Under the pieces are notes generated by a model, which ran no database searches, was not told where the DNA came from, and was given only the letters and a program-made list of their open reading frames with translations. Positions 7,150-14,707 of a DNA stretch of 23,583 bases are shown in pieces. The DNA comes from Lachnospiraceae bacterium. GTDB taxonomy: Bacteria > Bacillota > Clostridia > Lachnospirales > Lachnospiraceae. The translations under genes and the position numbers were made by a program. Location: assembly GCA_021199405.1 (NCBI GenBank), contig JAJQID010000279.1, positions 1-23,583 of the forward strand, in the 5' to 3' direction. Position 1 is the first letter of the stretch, and each line of letters starts with the position of its first letter.

Positions 7150-8844
7150 TTATTCAGGTTTTTCTTTATTTTCTGCGTTATCCCTGATCCGGTAATAATC
7201 TTCCATATCAATCCCGATCTTCACCGTAGCGTCAGGTTTCGGCAGACGGTGGTTGCCCAAGAGACACACCGTCTCGACGTGCGCCGTCTGCCCGAACTGA
7301 TCCACGCCTCTCCACCTGCCAAGCTCATATCCGCCCTCGCGCAGATACTTGATATCCCGTGCAAGAGTTGCGGAATCACAGCTGACATATACAATGCGGT
7401 TCGGCTGCATTTGAAGCATGGTGTCCAGACAGGCTCTATCGCAGCCCTTGCGGGGAGGATCCACCACAATAACATCAGGATGGAGCAAAGCATCATCTGA
7501 ACCCGTCCCCATTTTTGATTTTTTCTCACATTCAGAAAGGTTCCCTTCCCCGCATCCGCCATGCTCTTCATAATATGCTGGCAGCACCTCCTCCGCTTTT
7601 CCCACATAAAAGGTGGCGTTAGTGATACCGTTTAAAGCCGCGTTTGCGCGGGCGTCCTCGATAGCCTGCGGAATCACCTCCACCCCGCAGATTTGCCCTG
7701 CTCTGCGGGCCATAAAGAGAGAAATGGTGCCGATACCGCAATATAAATCCCAGACAGTCTCGCCGCCTGTCAGAGCAGCGTAATCCAGAGCAATGCTGTA
7801 AAGCTTTTCCGTCTGGCGGGGATTGACCTGATAAAAAGACATGGGTGATATTTTAAAGGTAAGAAAATCTCCTGTTCGCTGGAACTCATGGGAAACATCA
7901 CGAACAAAAAGCCTGTCCTCAATGGTGTCGCTGCCCCAGAGCGTCCGGCAGGTATCGCCCATGATCACGTTGTCACGGCGAGTATTCAGGTTGACGGAGA
8001 TGCTGCAAATTCTATGCGCTTTCTCCTGCCAAAACAAATTATTCTCATCAGAAACCGTTGTACGACCAACGCCATCTGCCTGTTCAGCCTCTGTGCTCAG
8101 CCGCAGTCCCCGCAACCTCTCCACCAGTTCTTTCGTCCTCAGCTTCTCCCGTCCGTGTCTTTCCCACTCCGCGGAAGTCAGATTGACCACCAGACAGACC
8201 ATCACCTGCCCGCTCTCAAAGCCCGTCCGAAGCAGAATATGCCGCACCAGCCCCCGCCCGGCCACTTCGTCATAAGGTGAAATCTGATAACGCTCCATAT
8301 GCTCCAGCACAGCACGGAGAATGTCCCCGTTCTCCTCTGCCCCCAGACTGCAGTCCGTATTTGCCACAATAGAATGGGTTCTCCCAGCGTAAAAGCCGCA
8401 AATCGTCTTTCCCTCCCGATCCTTTCCCACCGGATACTGTGCTTTATTACGGTAATGATAAGGCTCTTCCATCCCCACAAAGGGCTCTCTGGCTGCCTCC
8501 ACTTCTTCCGCACTCAGCCCTCCGATACGCTGCAGGTTATCAGCGATCTTTTTTTTCTTAAACTCCATCTGCTTCTCATAGGAAAGCGCCTGAAGCTGGC
8601 ACCCGCCGCAGGCCTTGTGCTGTGAGCAGACCGGTTCCACTCTGTCGGGCGAAGGCGAAAGAATACTTTGCATTCTGGCATAGCCGTAATTTTTTTTCAC
8701 CTTCATCACTGTAGCCGTAATCACATCACCCGGCACCGTATCTTTCACAAAAAAGGGAAAGCCGTTCACTTTCCCTATTCCATCTCCATCTGTATTCAGA
8801 TCTGTGATTTCCAGCTGTATCTGCTGATTTTTAAGAAACTGCAT
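7150..8844 (-). CDS. rlmD: 23S rRNA (uracil-5-)-methyltransferase, RlmD/RumA family
   Basis: 564 aa. An N-terminal TRAM domain (about 1-58) is followed by the 4Fe-4S cysteines C73, C79, C82 and C165. The SAM motif DLYCGIGT is at 366-373, DPPRKG at 462-467, the nucleophile C489 (YVSCDSATLARD) and the general base E524 (HVETV), spaced 35 residues from the cysteine as in E. coli RumA. It makes m5U in 23S rRNA (U1939/U747 class). It is longer than usual because of two inserts (about 246-270 and 428-455) and a C-terminal tail of about 36 residues beyond HVETVCLL. ATG 8844 has GGAG at a seven-base gap; ATG 8847 just before it is too close. It lies 52 bases downstream of yhaM, probably in one operon. 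The variable tail suggests element integration at the 3' end. Confidence 0.92.
   Translation of the reverse strand: MQFLKNQQIQLEITDLNTDGDGIGKVNGFPFFVKDTVPGDVITATVMKVKKNYGYARMQSILSPSPDRVEPVCSQHKACGGCQLQALSYEKQMEFKKKKIADNLQRIGGLSAEEVEAAREPFVGMEEPYHYRNKAQYPVGKDREGKTICGFYAGRTHSIVANTDCSLGAEENGDILRAVLEHMERYQISPYDEVAGRGLVRHILLRTGFESGQVMVCLVVNLTSAEWERHGREKLRTKELVERLRGLRLSTEAEQADGVGRTTVSDENNLFWQEKAHRICSISVNLNTRRDNVIMGDTCRTLWGSDTIEDRLFVRDVSHEFQRTGDFLTFKISPMSFYQVNPRQTEKLYSIALDYAALTGGETVWDLYCGIGTISLFMARRAGQICGVEVIPQAIEDARANAALNGITNATFYVGKAEEVLPAYYEEHGGCGEGNLSECEKKSKMGTGSDDALLHPDVIVVDPPRKGCDRACLDTMLQMQPNRIVYVSCDSATLARDIKYLREGGYELGRWRGVDQFGQTAHVETVCLLGNHRLPKPDATVKIGIDMEDYYRIRDNAENKEKPE
7258..7281 (-). other. 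Candidate ICE attachment region in the HVETVCLL codons of rlmD
   Basis: These bases encode HVETVCLL, the conserved end of the RumA fold. The sequence beyond it (GNHRLPKPDATVKIGIDMED...) is not part of the family core. Streptococcal ICEs are known to integrate at the 3' end of rum genes, and integration here would keep the catalytic Glu codon. The core repeat at the other end of the element is outside the window, so the exact att site is inference. Confidence 0.4.
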
Positions 8845-8896
8845 CATCCTGCTCCATTTTCCGGGGTTCTTCTGTCCATTACGAACACCGCCCACA

Positions 8897-9853
8897 TTAT
8901 TTCTCCGGTGCGATCGCGCTCCTGATATTGGTCTCCAGCAGCCGGTTATACCCCAGCCACTCACCTTCCTTCCCCGCGCCCGCGGACAAAATTTCCGAAA
9001 AGGTCTCCATCTTGGCATCCGTGTCATCCGCATAATACAGCGCCGTCGCCTCCATCAGAGCCGGCACCTTGGGCGAACCGAATTCCATCTTTCCGTGATG
9101 TGCCAGAATGCAGTGCTTCAGCTCATTGGCAAGCTTCACAGGAAAACCGTCAATCTCCCTTATTTTCTCCGAAACCATCTCTACGCCCATCACAATATGT
9201 CCCAGCAGCTGCCCCTCATCGGTATAATCATTCTCCGGAAAAGCAGACAACTCCCTGGTCTTTCCGATGTCATGGCACATGGCCGCCGTCAGCAGCAAAT
9301 CCCGGTGAAGCATGGGATACTGACTGCAATAAAAGTCGCAGAGCTTCGTCACTCCCAGCGTATGCTCCAGAAGCCCTCCCACAAAGCCATGATGAACGGT
9401 CTTGGCCGCGGAGGAATTACAGAATTTCTTTACAAAAGCAGTATCATTGACAAAAATATCCAGAAGCAGCTGCTTTAAATATAAATTGTCCAGACTGTTG
9501 ATCAGCTTCTGAAGCTCCTGATACATGGGCTCAATCCCCTTCTGGGAGACAGGCAGATAGTCCTCCGGATGATACTCTCCCTCCCCGCAGACACGAATCC
9601 TCTTCACATTCACCTGAAGCGCTCCCTGAAAGCTGGTCACTTCACCATACACTTCAATATAATCCAGCGCGTCAAAATCCCCGATTCCCGAGCTGTTGGG
9701 ATCCCACACCTTGGCATCCAGAGTGCCTGTCTTATCCTGCAAAATCACATTTTCATAGGGCTTCCCGTTTTTAGTGGTGGCAGCCTGCTTATGCTTGCAC
9801 AGATAAATATCCGACATCCGGTCGCCTTCCTGGTAATCCTTGATATATTTCAT
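8897..9853 (-). CDS. yhaM: YhaM-like 3'-5' exoribonuclease (OB fold plus HD domain)
   Basis: 318 aa, near the 314 aa of B. subtilis YhaM. The N-terminal OB fold (about 10-90) shows NVILQDKTGTLDAKVWDP. The HD domain (about 150-290) shows FVGGLLEHTLGV and the metal-binding HDIGK (194-198), then LAHHG. This enzyme trims RNA, and possibly single-stranded DNA, from the 3' end with divalent metal. ATG 9853 follows GAGGAG with a suitable gap. It is transcribed with rlmD. Upstream, an AAACCGG/CCGGTTT-type small hairpin (9874-9891) and the structured repeat at 9932-10086 lie in the leader region, so RNA-level regulation is possible. Confidence 0.9.
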   Translation of the reverse strand: MKYIKDYQEGDRMSDIYLCKHKQAATTKNGKPYENVILQDKTGTLDAKVWDPNSSGIGDFDALDYIEVYGEVTSFQGALQVNVKRIRVCGEGEYHPEDYLPVSQKGIEPMYQELQKLINSLDNLYLKQLLLDIFVNDTAFVKKFCNSSAAKTVHHGFVGGLLEHTLGVTKLCDFYCSQYPMLHRDLLLTAAMCHDIGKTRELSAFPENDYTDEGQLLGHIVMGVEMVSEKIREIDGFPVKLANELKHCILAHHGKMEFGSPKVPALMEATALYYADDTDAKMETFSEILSAGAGKEGEWLGYNRLLETNIRSAIAPEK

Positions 9854-9931
9854 TCCTCTTTCTCCTCGTCATAAACCGGCGTTTCCCGGTTCTTAACCTT
9901 CCTGTAAACGAACAAAACTATACATAAAAGT

Positions 9932-10086
9932 CGATTGCTCCGCTCTTCGAGCTCCCGCAATCGCTGTCTGTATTCGCAATTCACTCATTTCCCTTCGGGA
10001 AATGGCTACTTGCTCATACAGAGCAGGTTGTCTAATAGCCATACTCTCAGCCGTGCAAGCACGGCACGAGTTTGGCTATTGACAAC
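9932..10086 (-). repeat. Structured repeat copy 1, upstream of yhaM
   Basis: In minus-strand order it has four parts. (1) A 60-nt imperfect palindrome, 10086-10027, closed by GTTGTC/GACAAC with an inner GCCGTGC/GCACGGC stem. (2) A closing stem CTGTAT (10021-10016) with ATACAG (9973-9968). (3) Inside it GAGCAAGTAGCC, then hairpin CATTTCCC-GAA-GGGAAATG (10004-9986), then AGTG. (4) A final hairpin CGATTGC-GGGA-GCTC-GAA-GAGC-GGA-GCAATCG (9963-9932) with an asymmetric purine internal loop. The same plan recurs at 16858-17027 with compensatory changes. There is no T-run, so it is not a terminator, although it starts four bases past the HtrA-like stop. It ends 78 nt before the yhaM ATG. Confidence 0.7.
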
Positions 10087-10090
10087 ACTT

Positions 10091-11401
10091 TTACAGTAAA
10101 ACAATATGAAGCTCGATTTCTCTGTATGCACCCTGGCTCAGGCGGCAGATCGTCACGCTTACAGCCTCCCCCGCCTGATGAGACAAAATACAGCTCGTCA
10201 GCTCCGACATGCCCGTAATCTCCGTCTCATCAATTGCCGTCACAATATCTCCTACCTGTATCCCGGCAGACATAGCCGCGGAATCCACCAGCACATCTGT
10301 CACGTAAGCGCCCAGCGGCACTCCCTCTCCCTCATTGGCGGCGGCTGTCACATCAATGCCCTGTATCCCCAGCCGTGGAATACTGCTGCCGTTATACATC
10401 AGCTCGATGGTCTTTTTTAACTCCGTAATTCCCAGCGCACTGAGAATATTACCGGTATCGCCGGAGTTATAATCATTGCAGAGCACCCCCACAATATATC
10501 CCCGCAGATTGACCAGAAATCCCTGAGGTGACTGACTGGCATAAATATCTGTCATCAGCACCTTATAATTTATGTCCCAGCTGTTGACCTCTATTCCCAT
10601 GGCCGTAATTGTCCCCGACACATAGGAGCCGGATACTCCCATGGGGTTTCCCACCGCCAGCACCCTGCTTCCCATGTTGGATTTCAGATTAGAGCTTGAA
10701 AAAACCGCAGTGGAAATTTCCTCCAGCGTCTCAGCGGAAAGATCTCCCTTTGATACGCTCAGAATCATCAGCCCCGTATTACTGTCCTCCCCGCGGATGG
10801 CTCCCACCGCACTCGTTCCATCCACAAAGGTCAGTTCAATATAATCCGCGCGGCTCATATCTCCACTGTTGGTCAGGATATAAAGCTCCGTGTCACTTTC
10901 TGTCACGATGGCTCCGCTGCTCTCCGAGGTGCTGACCAGACTGCTCTCCAGCCAGCTCTCATTGTTATATACACCGCGTACAGTTACGAGCCAGCCTGAG
11001 CAGGACGCCGCCAGATCCGCAAACAACTGGGCTTCCTCCTCCACGATCTGCTGAGCCGTGATCGTCTCCTCCACGATCACCACCGTATCCTCCGATACCT
11101 CTTCCGTATCCTCCACCAGCATGTCCTCAGGCGCAATCTCCTCAGCCACCACCTCCAGCGAATCCTCCGCGAAATCCATCTCCGCGACCTCCGATTCGGT
11201 CTCCTCCTCTTCCTCCGAAAAAATCATATTTTCCAGCACCGGAGAGAGCAGGACGATGGTCGCGCAGGCAATGGCTCCAAACAGGATGGCCAGCAGCGAA
11301 ACCTCTATCATTCGTTTTGCGACCTTCTGTTTATTGACGGGACGTTTCTTGATGGTCTCCTCCAGAAAATCGCTCTGCGTCTGTTTGTTCTGATCATTCA
11401 T
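10091..11401 (-). CDS. Membrane-anchored HtrA-like PDZ protein, catalytic triad lost
   Basis: 436 aa. A cytoplasmic N-terminus is followed by one membrane helix (32-54, IEVSLLAILFGAIACATIV), a very acidic linker (62-122), a trypsin-like fold (about 135-305) and a PDZ domain (about 340-430: PLGAYVTDVLVDSAAMSAGIQ). The fold resembles DegP/HtrA: SSGAIVT, GSRVLAVGNPMG, SYVSGTITAMG. But the His site reads LTNSGDM, the Asp site NTGLMIL and the Ser site SQSPQGFLV instead of GNSGG. All three catalytic residues are therefore replaced and proteolysis is unlikely. ATG 11401 has AAGGG at a seven-base gap; the longer frame to 11518 lacks one. It is probably an extracellular scaffold or sensor. It follows the CPBP gene by 126 bases on the same strand. 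Confidence 0.8.
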   Translation of the reverse strand: MNDQNKQTQSDFLEETIKKRPVNKQKVAKRMIEVSLLAILFGAIACATIVLLSPVLENMIFSEEEEETESEVAEMDFAEDSLEVVAEEIAPEDMLVEDTEEVSEDTVVIVEETITAQQIVEEEAQLFADLAASCSGWLVTVRGVYNNESWLESSLVSTSESSGAIVTESDTELYILTNSGDMSRADYIELTFVDGTSAVGAIRGEDSNTGLMILSVSKGDLSAETLEEISTAVFSSSNLKSNMGSRVLAVGNPMGVSGSYVSGTITAMGIEVNSWDINYKVLMTDIYASQSPQGFLVNLRGYIVGVLCNDYNSGDTGNILSALGITELKKTIELMYNGSSIPRLGIQGIDVTAAANEGEGVPLGAYVTDVLVDSAAMSAGIQVGDIVTAIDETEITGMSELTSCILSHQAGEAVSVTICRLSQGAYREIELHIVLL

Positions 11402-11527
11402 AATTTCACCCTTAGAAACTGTTAAAGGACCAATTTTTACCGCATAACCGTTACTACAGTATAACCGGATTGTTCCCATATTGCAGGGATTTCCCCCAAA
11501 AGCAGCCGCGAACAGCAACAGATAACA

Positions 11528-12151
11528 TCAGACAAACAGCGACCCCGTAAGATTCAGCAGAACATGCCATAGAACGCTGCCCAAAATGCTGCCGGAGCGT
11601 CGATAGCCATTGGCAAAGACAATCCCGACCAGCGTGGTGTAGCAGCACTGAAACAAAACCCCTGCCACGCCACCCCCTCCGCCAAGGTTGGACAAATGAG
11701 CCAGTCCAAATAATAAAGAGGAAAGCAGCACCGCCCGCGTTTGCCCCTGTTCCTTATCACAAAAATGCAGCACCAGCGCAGAGTACAGCATCAGGCGGCA
11801 CAAAAACTCCTCACTCACTCCCGCAAGCACGGACGGCACCACCTGACGCCCCGGAGAAAATTCCCCGACAGCCACATTTACAATGCAAAGAATGGCAATC
11901 GGAGCGGACCACAGAATGCTTTTCATACAACTGCGAAATCCTCCAAAGGATCGGGGCGCATCAAAACAGACAATGGCCGCCGCTGCCGCCAGAAGCCCCG
12001 GCAGTATATAGCGGACAACACACATCATCCAAAGAGGCGAACTTCCTGTCAATCCCGGAGCGAAAGCAAGAAGCACATAAAGCAGCACTCCGCAGAACAT
12101 GGGCTCTCTGTGACAATATTCCCGAAAGAACAAGAATCCTTTTCTCATCAT
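11528..12151 (-). CDS. CPBP family intramembrane glutamic metalloprotease
   Basis: 207 aa, hydrophobic, with about six membrane helices. The family motifs are present: EEFLCR (E114, E115, R119), FGLAH (H152) and SVLWHVLLN (H196, N200), the Rce1/Abi-type catalytic set. It would cleave membrane or prenylated-type peptides within the bilayer; bacterial members serve in processing, bacteriocin immunity or stress signalling. ATG 12151 lies four bases after the Fe-S gene stop, so it is translationally coupled; no strong ribosome-binding site is seen. It sits between the Tat/Fe-S genes and the HtrA-like gene, suggesting an envelope role. Substrate unknown. Confidence 0.85.
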   Translation of the reverse strand: MMRKGFLFFREYCHREPMFCGVLLYVLLAFAPGLTGSSPLWMMCVVRYILPGLLAAAAAIVCFDAPRSFGGFRSCMKSILWSAPIAILCIVNVAVGEFSPGRQVVPSVLAGVSEEFLCRLMLYSALVLHFCDKEQGQTRAVLLSSLLFGLAHLSNLGGGGGVAGVLFQCCYTTLVGIVFANGYRRSGSILGSVLWHVLLNLTGSLFV

Positions 12152-12155
12152 ATTC

Positions 12156-13316
12156 TCAGGTTTCCGTGATGCCGGCTTCTATTTTTGCTTCCAGCGCCTC
12201 CTCGGCTTCCTTCATCGCCTTCCGTTTCCTTCTCTCTTCCCTCTCTCTTTTCATTTCAGCGGCGCGCAGCTTCGCCTCGCAGGTTTTGCAATGATCCAGA
12301 TCACTGTCGTAGGGATAAGTCCGGCCACAGATAGAGCAGACATGATCCGGCAGCTTCGCCACCGCAACCGCTCCCAAAGTGGATACCCGCATCGGCACGA
12401 TTCTGTCAATTCCCTCTACCCGGCATTTGCCCATACACAATCCGCAGCCGGTACATTTCCAGACATCCACTTTTGCTATAAATCCATTCTGTCCCTTCAC
12501 AAGCTTCAGCGCATCATTCGGACAAGCCTGCTGGCAATGACCGCAGTTGTAGCATTTTTCTGTAAAATGAGGAAGTCTGACCGCGTACTTCGGTCTCTGC
12601 GCCGGTTCATAGTCCGCTGCCTTCTGCGCGACGATATCGCGAAGCATGGCACGGAAGAAAAGGCCACTGTCCCGGGCACTCTCGATCTTCGGCATCATAG
12701 TAAAAGCCGTGTCCACTGACAGATTCCCGAAAAATCCAAAGAGGTCTCTCCGACTGATTGCCTCCTCGGAAGTGGAAACCTCATAGCTGTCCCCCTTCCT
12801 TAAAACAGTCACCCTCTCCCGGTATACTTCTTCCCCAAGAAAGAATTCCAGCTCCTTCAGATTCTGTTCTATTATCCCTTTACATACATCATCTCCGCAA
12901 TCTTCACATACACGGAGTGAAATCACAACGCCCTCCCGCAGCGCTGCATAAGCCAGCTGCTCCCAGGACAACGCCGCGACACATCTCTCATTCAACCGTG
13001 CCGCACTGTCCTCCTTTTCACAGGCAACAGTCAGCTTCCCCTTTCTGGCCACAGCCATCAGGAAGCTCTCCGCCTTCCGGGAGGGAACTGTGACGCACCT
13101 GCCCGGACAGGCTGCGGCGCAAAGTCCGCACTTTAAGCACTGGTCCCACATGGGGCGCTTGCGCTTGCCTGTGGGATAAATATTCTGCGGGCAGATCTCC
13201 GCACAGGCCTGACAGACATGCGCGGTAGCTTTTCTTTCCGTGCACCGTTCCGCGATGTACAGCGGCGTCCTCCGGATTCCATAGTCCCGCTCAATATAAT
13301 CTTTTAATGATGCCAT
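12156..13316 (-). CDS. Multi-cluster 4Fe-4S protein with zinc-ribbon tail, in the tat operon
   Basis: 386 aa, no signal peptide. Cluster motifs in order: CQACAEICP (C35, C38, C42, perhaps with C25), CLKCGLCAAACPG (C60-C70), CYNCGHCQQACP (C255-C265) and CTGCGLCMGKC (C288-C298). A central domain holds C99, C112 and C137/C140/C145. The C-terminus has a zinc-ribbon pattern CSIC/CKTC (327-346) followed by a charged helical tail. ISRRDLFGFFG (187-197) resembles a twin-arginine motif but is internal. ATG 13316 has AAGGAA at a seven-base gap. It is probably a cytoplasmic electron-transfer or maturation factor. Its place directly behind tatC is notable. NapF/NapG-like relatives are possible; the family is not named with confidence. 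Confidence 0.75.
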   Translation of the reverse strand: MASLKDYIERDYGIRRTPLYIAERCTERKATAHVCQACAEICPQNIYPTGKRKRPMWDQCLKCGLCAAACPGRCVTVPSRKAESFLMAVARKGKLTVACEKEDSAARLNERCVAALSWEQLAYAALREGVVISLRVCEDCGDDVCKGIIEQNLKELEFFLGEEVYRERVTVLRKGDSYEVSTSEEAISRRDLFGFFGNLSVDTAFTMMPKIESARDSGLFFRAMLRDIVAQKAADYEPAQRPKYAVRLPHFTEKCYNCGHCQQACPNDALKLVKGQNGFIAKVDVWKCTGCGLCMGKCRVEGIDRIVPMRVSTLGAVAVAKLPDHVCSICGRTYPYDSDLDHCKTCEAKLRAAEMKREREERRKRKAMKEAEEALEAKIEAGITET

Positions 13317-13338
13317 ATATATATTCCTTATAACCTCA

Positions 13339-13378
13339 ATGTGCCTGCCGCCCGCACACGGGGCATCGGCAGGCACAT
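13339..13378. other. Intercistronic hairpin between tatC and the Fe-S gene
   Basis: ATGTGCCTGCCG (13339-13350) and CGGCAGGCACAT (13367-13378) form a perfect 12-bp stem whose loop can pair further (CCC/GGG). On the minus strand no T-run follows; the ribosome-binding site of the Fe-S gene comes next. It is more likely an mRNA-stability or partial-attenuation hairpin than a full terminator. Confidence 0.6.
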
Positions 13379-13402
13379 AGTCTGTTGTTGTTAAGATTTC
13401 TA

Positions 13403-14293
13403 TTAGTTGTCCTTTTTCTTTTCCTGATCCTTTCGCTCCACAATGGATTTCGCCATAGCCCATCGGCTTCCGGATTCTCTCTCCTCTTTTTTGAGCGCTT
13501 CCACTTCGTCCGGATCCAGTCCCTCGGCAATCAGCTTCTTACATCTGGACCTATAAATAACCGAGCAGATGACAATACTGATCTCGAACAGAATATACAT
13601 CGGAATCGCAACCATGATCTGGGAAGTGATATCCGGCGGCGTAATCACCGCTCCCACAAACACACACGCAACAATCACATATCTGCGGGCGGCTTTCATC
13701 CACTGGGGCTTCATCAGCCCGAAGGAGGAAAGAATTGCCACCACCACCGGTATCTCGAACACCAACCCGAAGGAAAAAAGCATCGCCACCAGATAGCTGA
13801 TGTACTCCTTAATACTGTAATATCCTCCAATATCAATGGTATTCAGATTAAGGAAAAACTGCAATGTGAAGGGGATGACGATAAAGTTCGCAAACATCGC
13901 ACCGACGAGGAAAAGAACCAGTCCGCCGATCAGTACGCCGAGAAACTTTCTCTCCTCCGACTTTTTCAGAGCGGGACCTACAAACTTTTCCACCTGCCAT
14001 ATAATAATGGGGGAAGCAAATACCAGTCCGGCAATCAGTGCCACCTTGATGTATTGTGCCATCAGCTCGGCAACACCGGTCTGAATAAACATATAGCCAT
14101 CCGCCCGACTCATGGCATAGACAATAAAGTCCGACGCGAAATAAAAGCAGATGATCGCGGCAGCCAAAAATGACAGGACACTAATCACCAGACAGTTACG
14201 CAGGTCAGCCAGATGGCCCGTCAATGTCATATTCTTGCCCGGGTTCTCGTTTTTCTTCCTTGCGCGTCTGGATGAGGGGTTACTTGATGTCAT
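13403..14293 (-). CDS. tatC: Sec-independent protein translocase TatC
   Basis: 296 aa with six predicted membrane helices. TatC landmarks: HLADLRN (27-33, the HLxELR site with D for E), the conserved FVGPALKKSEER loop (104-115), FGLVFEIPV (E180) and GAVITPPDITSQ. It is the signal-peptide receptor of the twin-arginine pathway, which exports folded, often cofactor-bearing proteins. The C-terminal 45 residues are a charged cytoplasmic extension. ATG 14293 has AAGGGGG at a nine-base gap and lies 20 bases after tatA. With tatB and tatA it makes a three-component Tat system. Confidence 0.95.
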   Translation of the reverse strand: MTSSNPSSRRARKKNENPGKNMTLTGHLADLRNCLVISVLSFLAAAIICFYFASDFIVYAMSRADGYMFIQTGVAELMAQYIKVALIAGLVFASPIIIWQVEKFVGPALKKSEERKFLGVLIGGLVLFLVGAMFANFIVIPFTLQFFLNLNTIDIGGYYSIKEYISYLVAMLFSFGLVFEIPVVVAILSSFGLMKPQWMKAARRYVIVACVFVGAVITPPDITSQIMVAIPMYILFEISIVICSVIYRSRCKKLIAEGLDPDEVEALKKEERESGSRWAMAKSIVERKDQEKKKDN

Positions 14294-14313
14294 CTAAATT
14301 GGCCCCCTTTTAA

Positions 14314-14661
14314 TTATACTCCGGTCTGACCGTCCACTAGGGCGCTGGCGGGCGCTGCAGCGGTATTGTCAACAGCCTGAGCTGTATAAACAGGCTGAGC
14401 TGCTTCCTGTACAGGTGCTGCCTGTGTATATACCGGCTGTGCTGTTTCCTGTGCAGGTGCCGCCTGTTCCACATTCTGAGCAGGCGCTGCCTGAGCCGCA
14501 TCCGGCGTGTCATCCGCCATACCTTCCTTAAAGCCCTTCAGAGTCTGACCCAGAGACTTGCTCAGCTTGGGAAGCTGTTTTGGTCCAAAAATAACAAGTA
14601 CGATTAATAAAACTACAAGGAGTTCCGTAACTCCGATTCTTCCAAGTGCTGCGATAAACAT
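14314..14661 (-). CDS. tatA: Sec-independent protein translocase TatA
   Basis: 115 aa. One N-terminal membrane helix (about 9-24) leads into FGPKQLPKL (25-33) and an amphipathic helix (SKSLGQTLKGFKEG), the TatA signature. The rest is an unusual Ala/Gln/Pro-rich linker containing two 14-residue repeats. TatA multimers form the transient pore. AGGAG stands seven bases before ATG 14661. It lies between tatB (46 bases upstream) and tatC. The low-complexity tail is not needed for the fold and may vary between strains. Confidence 0.92.
   Translation of the reverse strand: MFIAALGRIGVTELLVVLLIVLVIFGPKQLPKLSKSLGQTLKGFKEGMADDTPDAAQAAPAQNVEQAAPAQETAQPVYTQAAPVQEAAQPVYTAQAVDNTAAAPASALVDGQTGV
14383..14466 (-). 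repeat. Two-copy 42-bp in-frame tandem repeat in tatA
   Basis: Units 14383-14424 and 14425-14466 match at most positions. Each encodes a variant of the 14-residue unit QAAPVQEAAQPVYT in the disordered tail of TatA. Because the unit is a multiple of three, copy-number change would keep the frame. Confidence 0.75.
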
Positions 14662-14707
14662 AATTTTTCTCCTCTTTTCTTTTTTGTAAACCCTTCAGAA
14701 ACGTGCC

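Larger units (their letters stand above)
1..7257. mobile_element. End of a probable integrative/conjugative element (left part outside the window)
   Basis: The segment carries a phage-type DNA polymerase end, a NACHT defence-like ATPase, an excisionase-like HTH protein, a SymE-like protein and ParA/ParB, all typical cargo or maintenance genes of Clostridia integrative elements. Beyond about 7.2 kb the genes become ordinary housekeeping genes. The right boundary is inferred to lie in the 3' end of the rlmD-like gene, at or just before the HVETVCLL codons. No integrase, relaxase or second att copy is visible, so the limits and the element type are inference. Confidence 0.55.

Noticed and set aside
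8845..9033. Longer N-terminus for the rlmD-like protein
   Set aside because: The extra frame overlaps yhaM, is Arg-rich without TRAM homology and lacks a ribosome-binding site; GGAG before ATG 8844 sets the start.
9932..10086. Rho-independent terminator after the HtrA-like gene
   Set aside because: None of the stems is followed by a T-run on the minus strand, and the same structure occurs directly after a promoter at 16858, where a simple terminator would make no sense.
13339..13378. Terminator between tatC and the Fe-S gene
   Set aside because: Strong stem but no T-run; the downstream ribosome-binding site and gene follow on the same strand, so it is listed only as an intercistronic hairpin.
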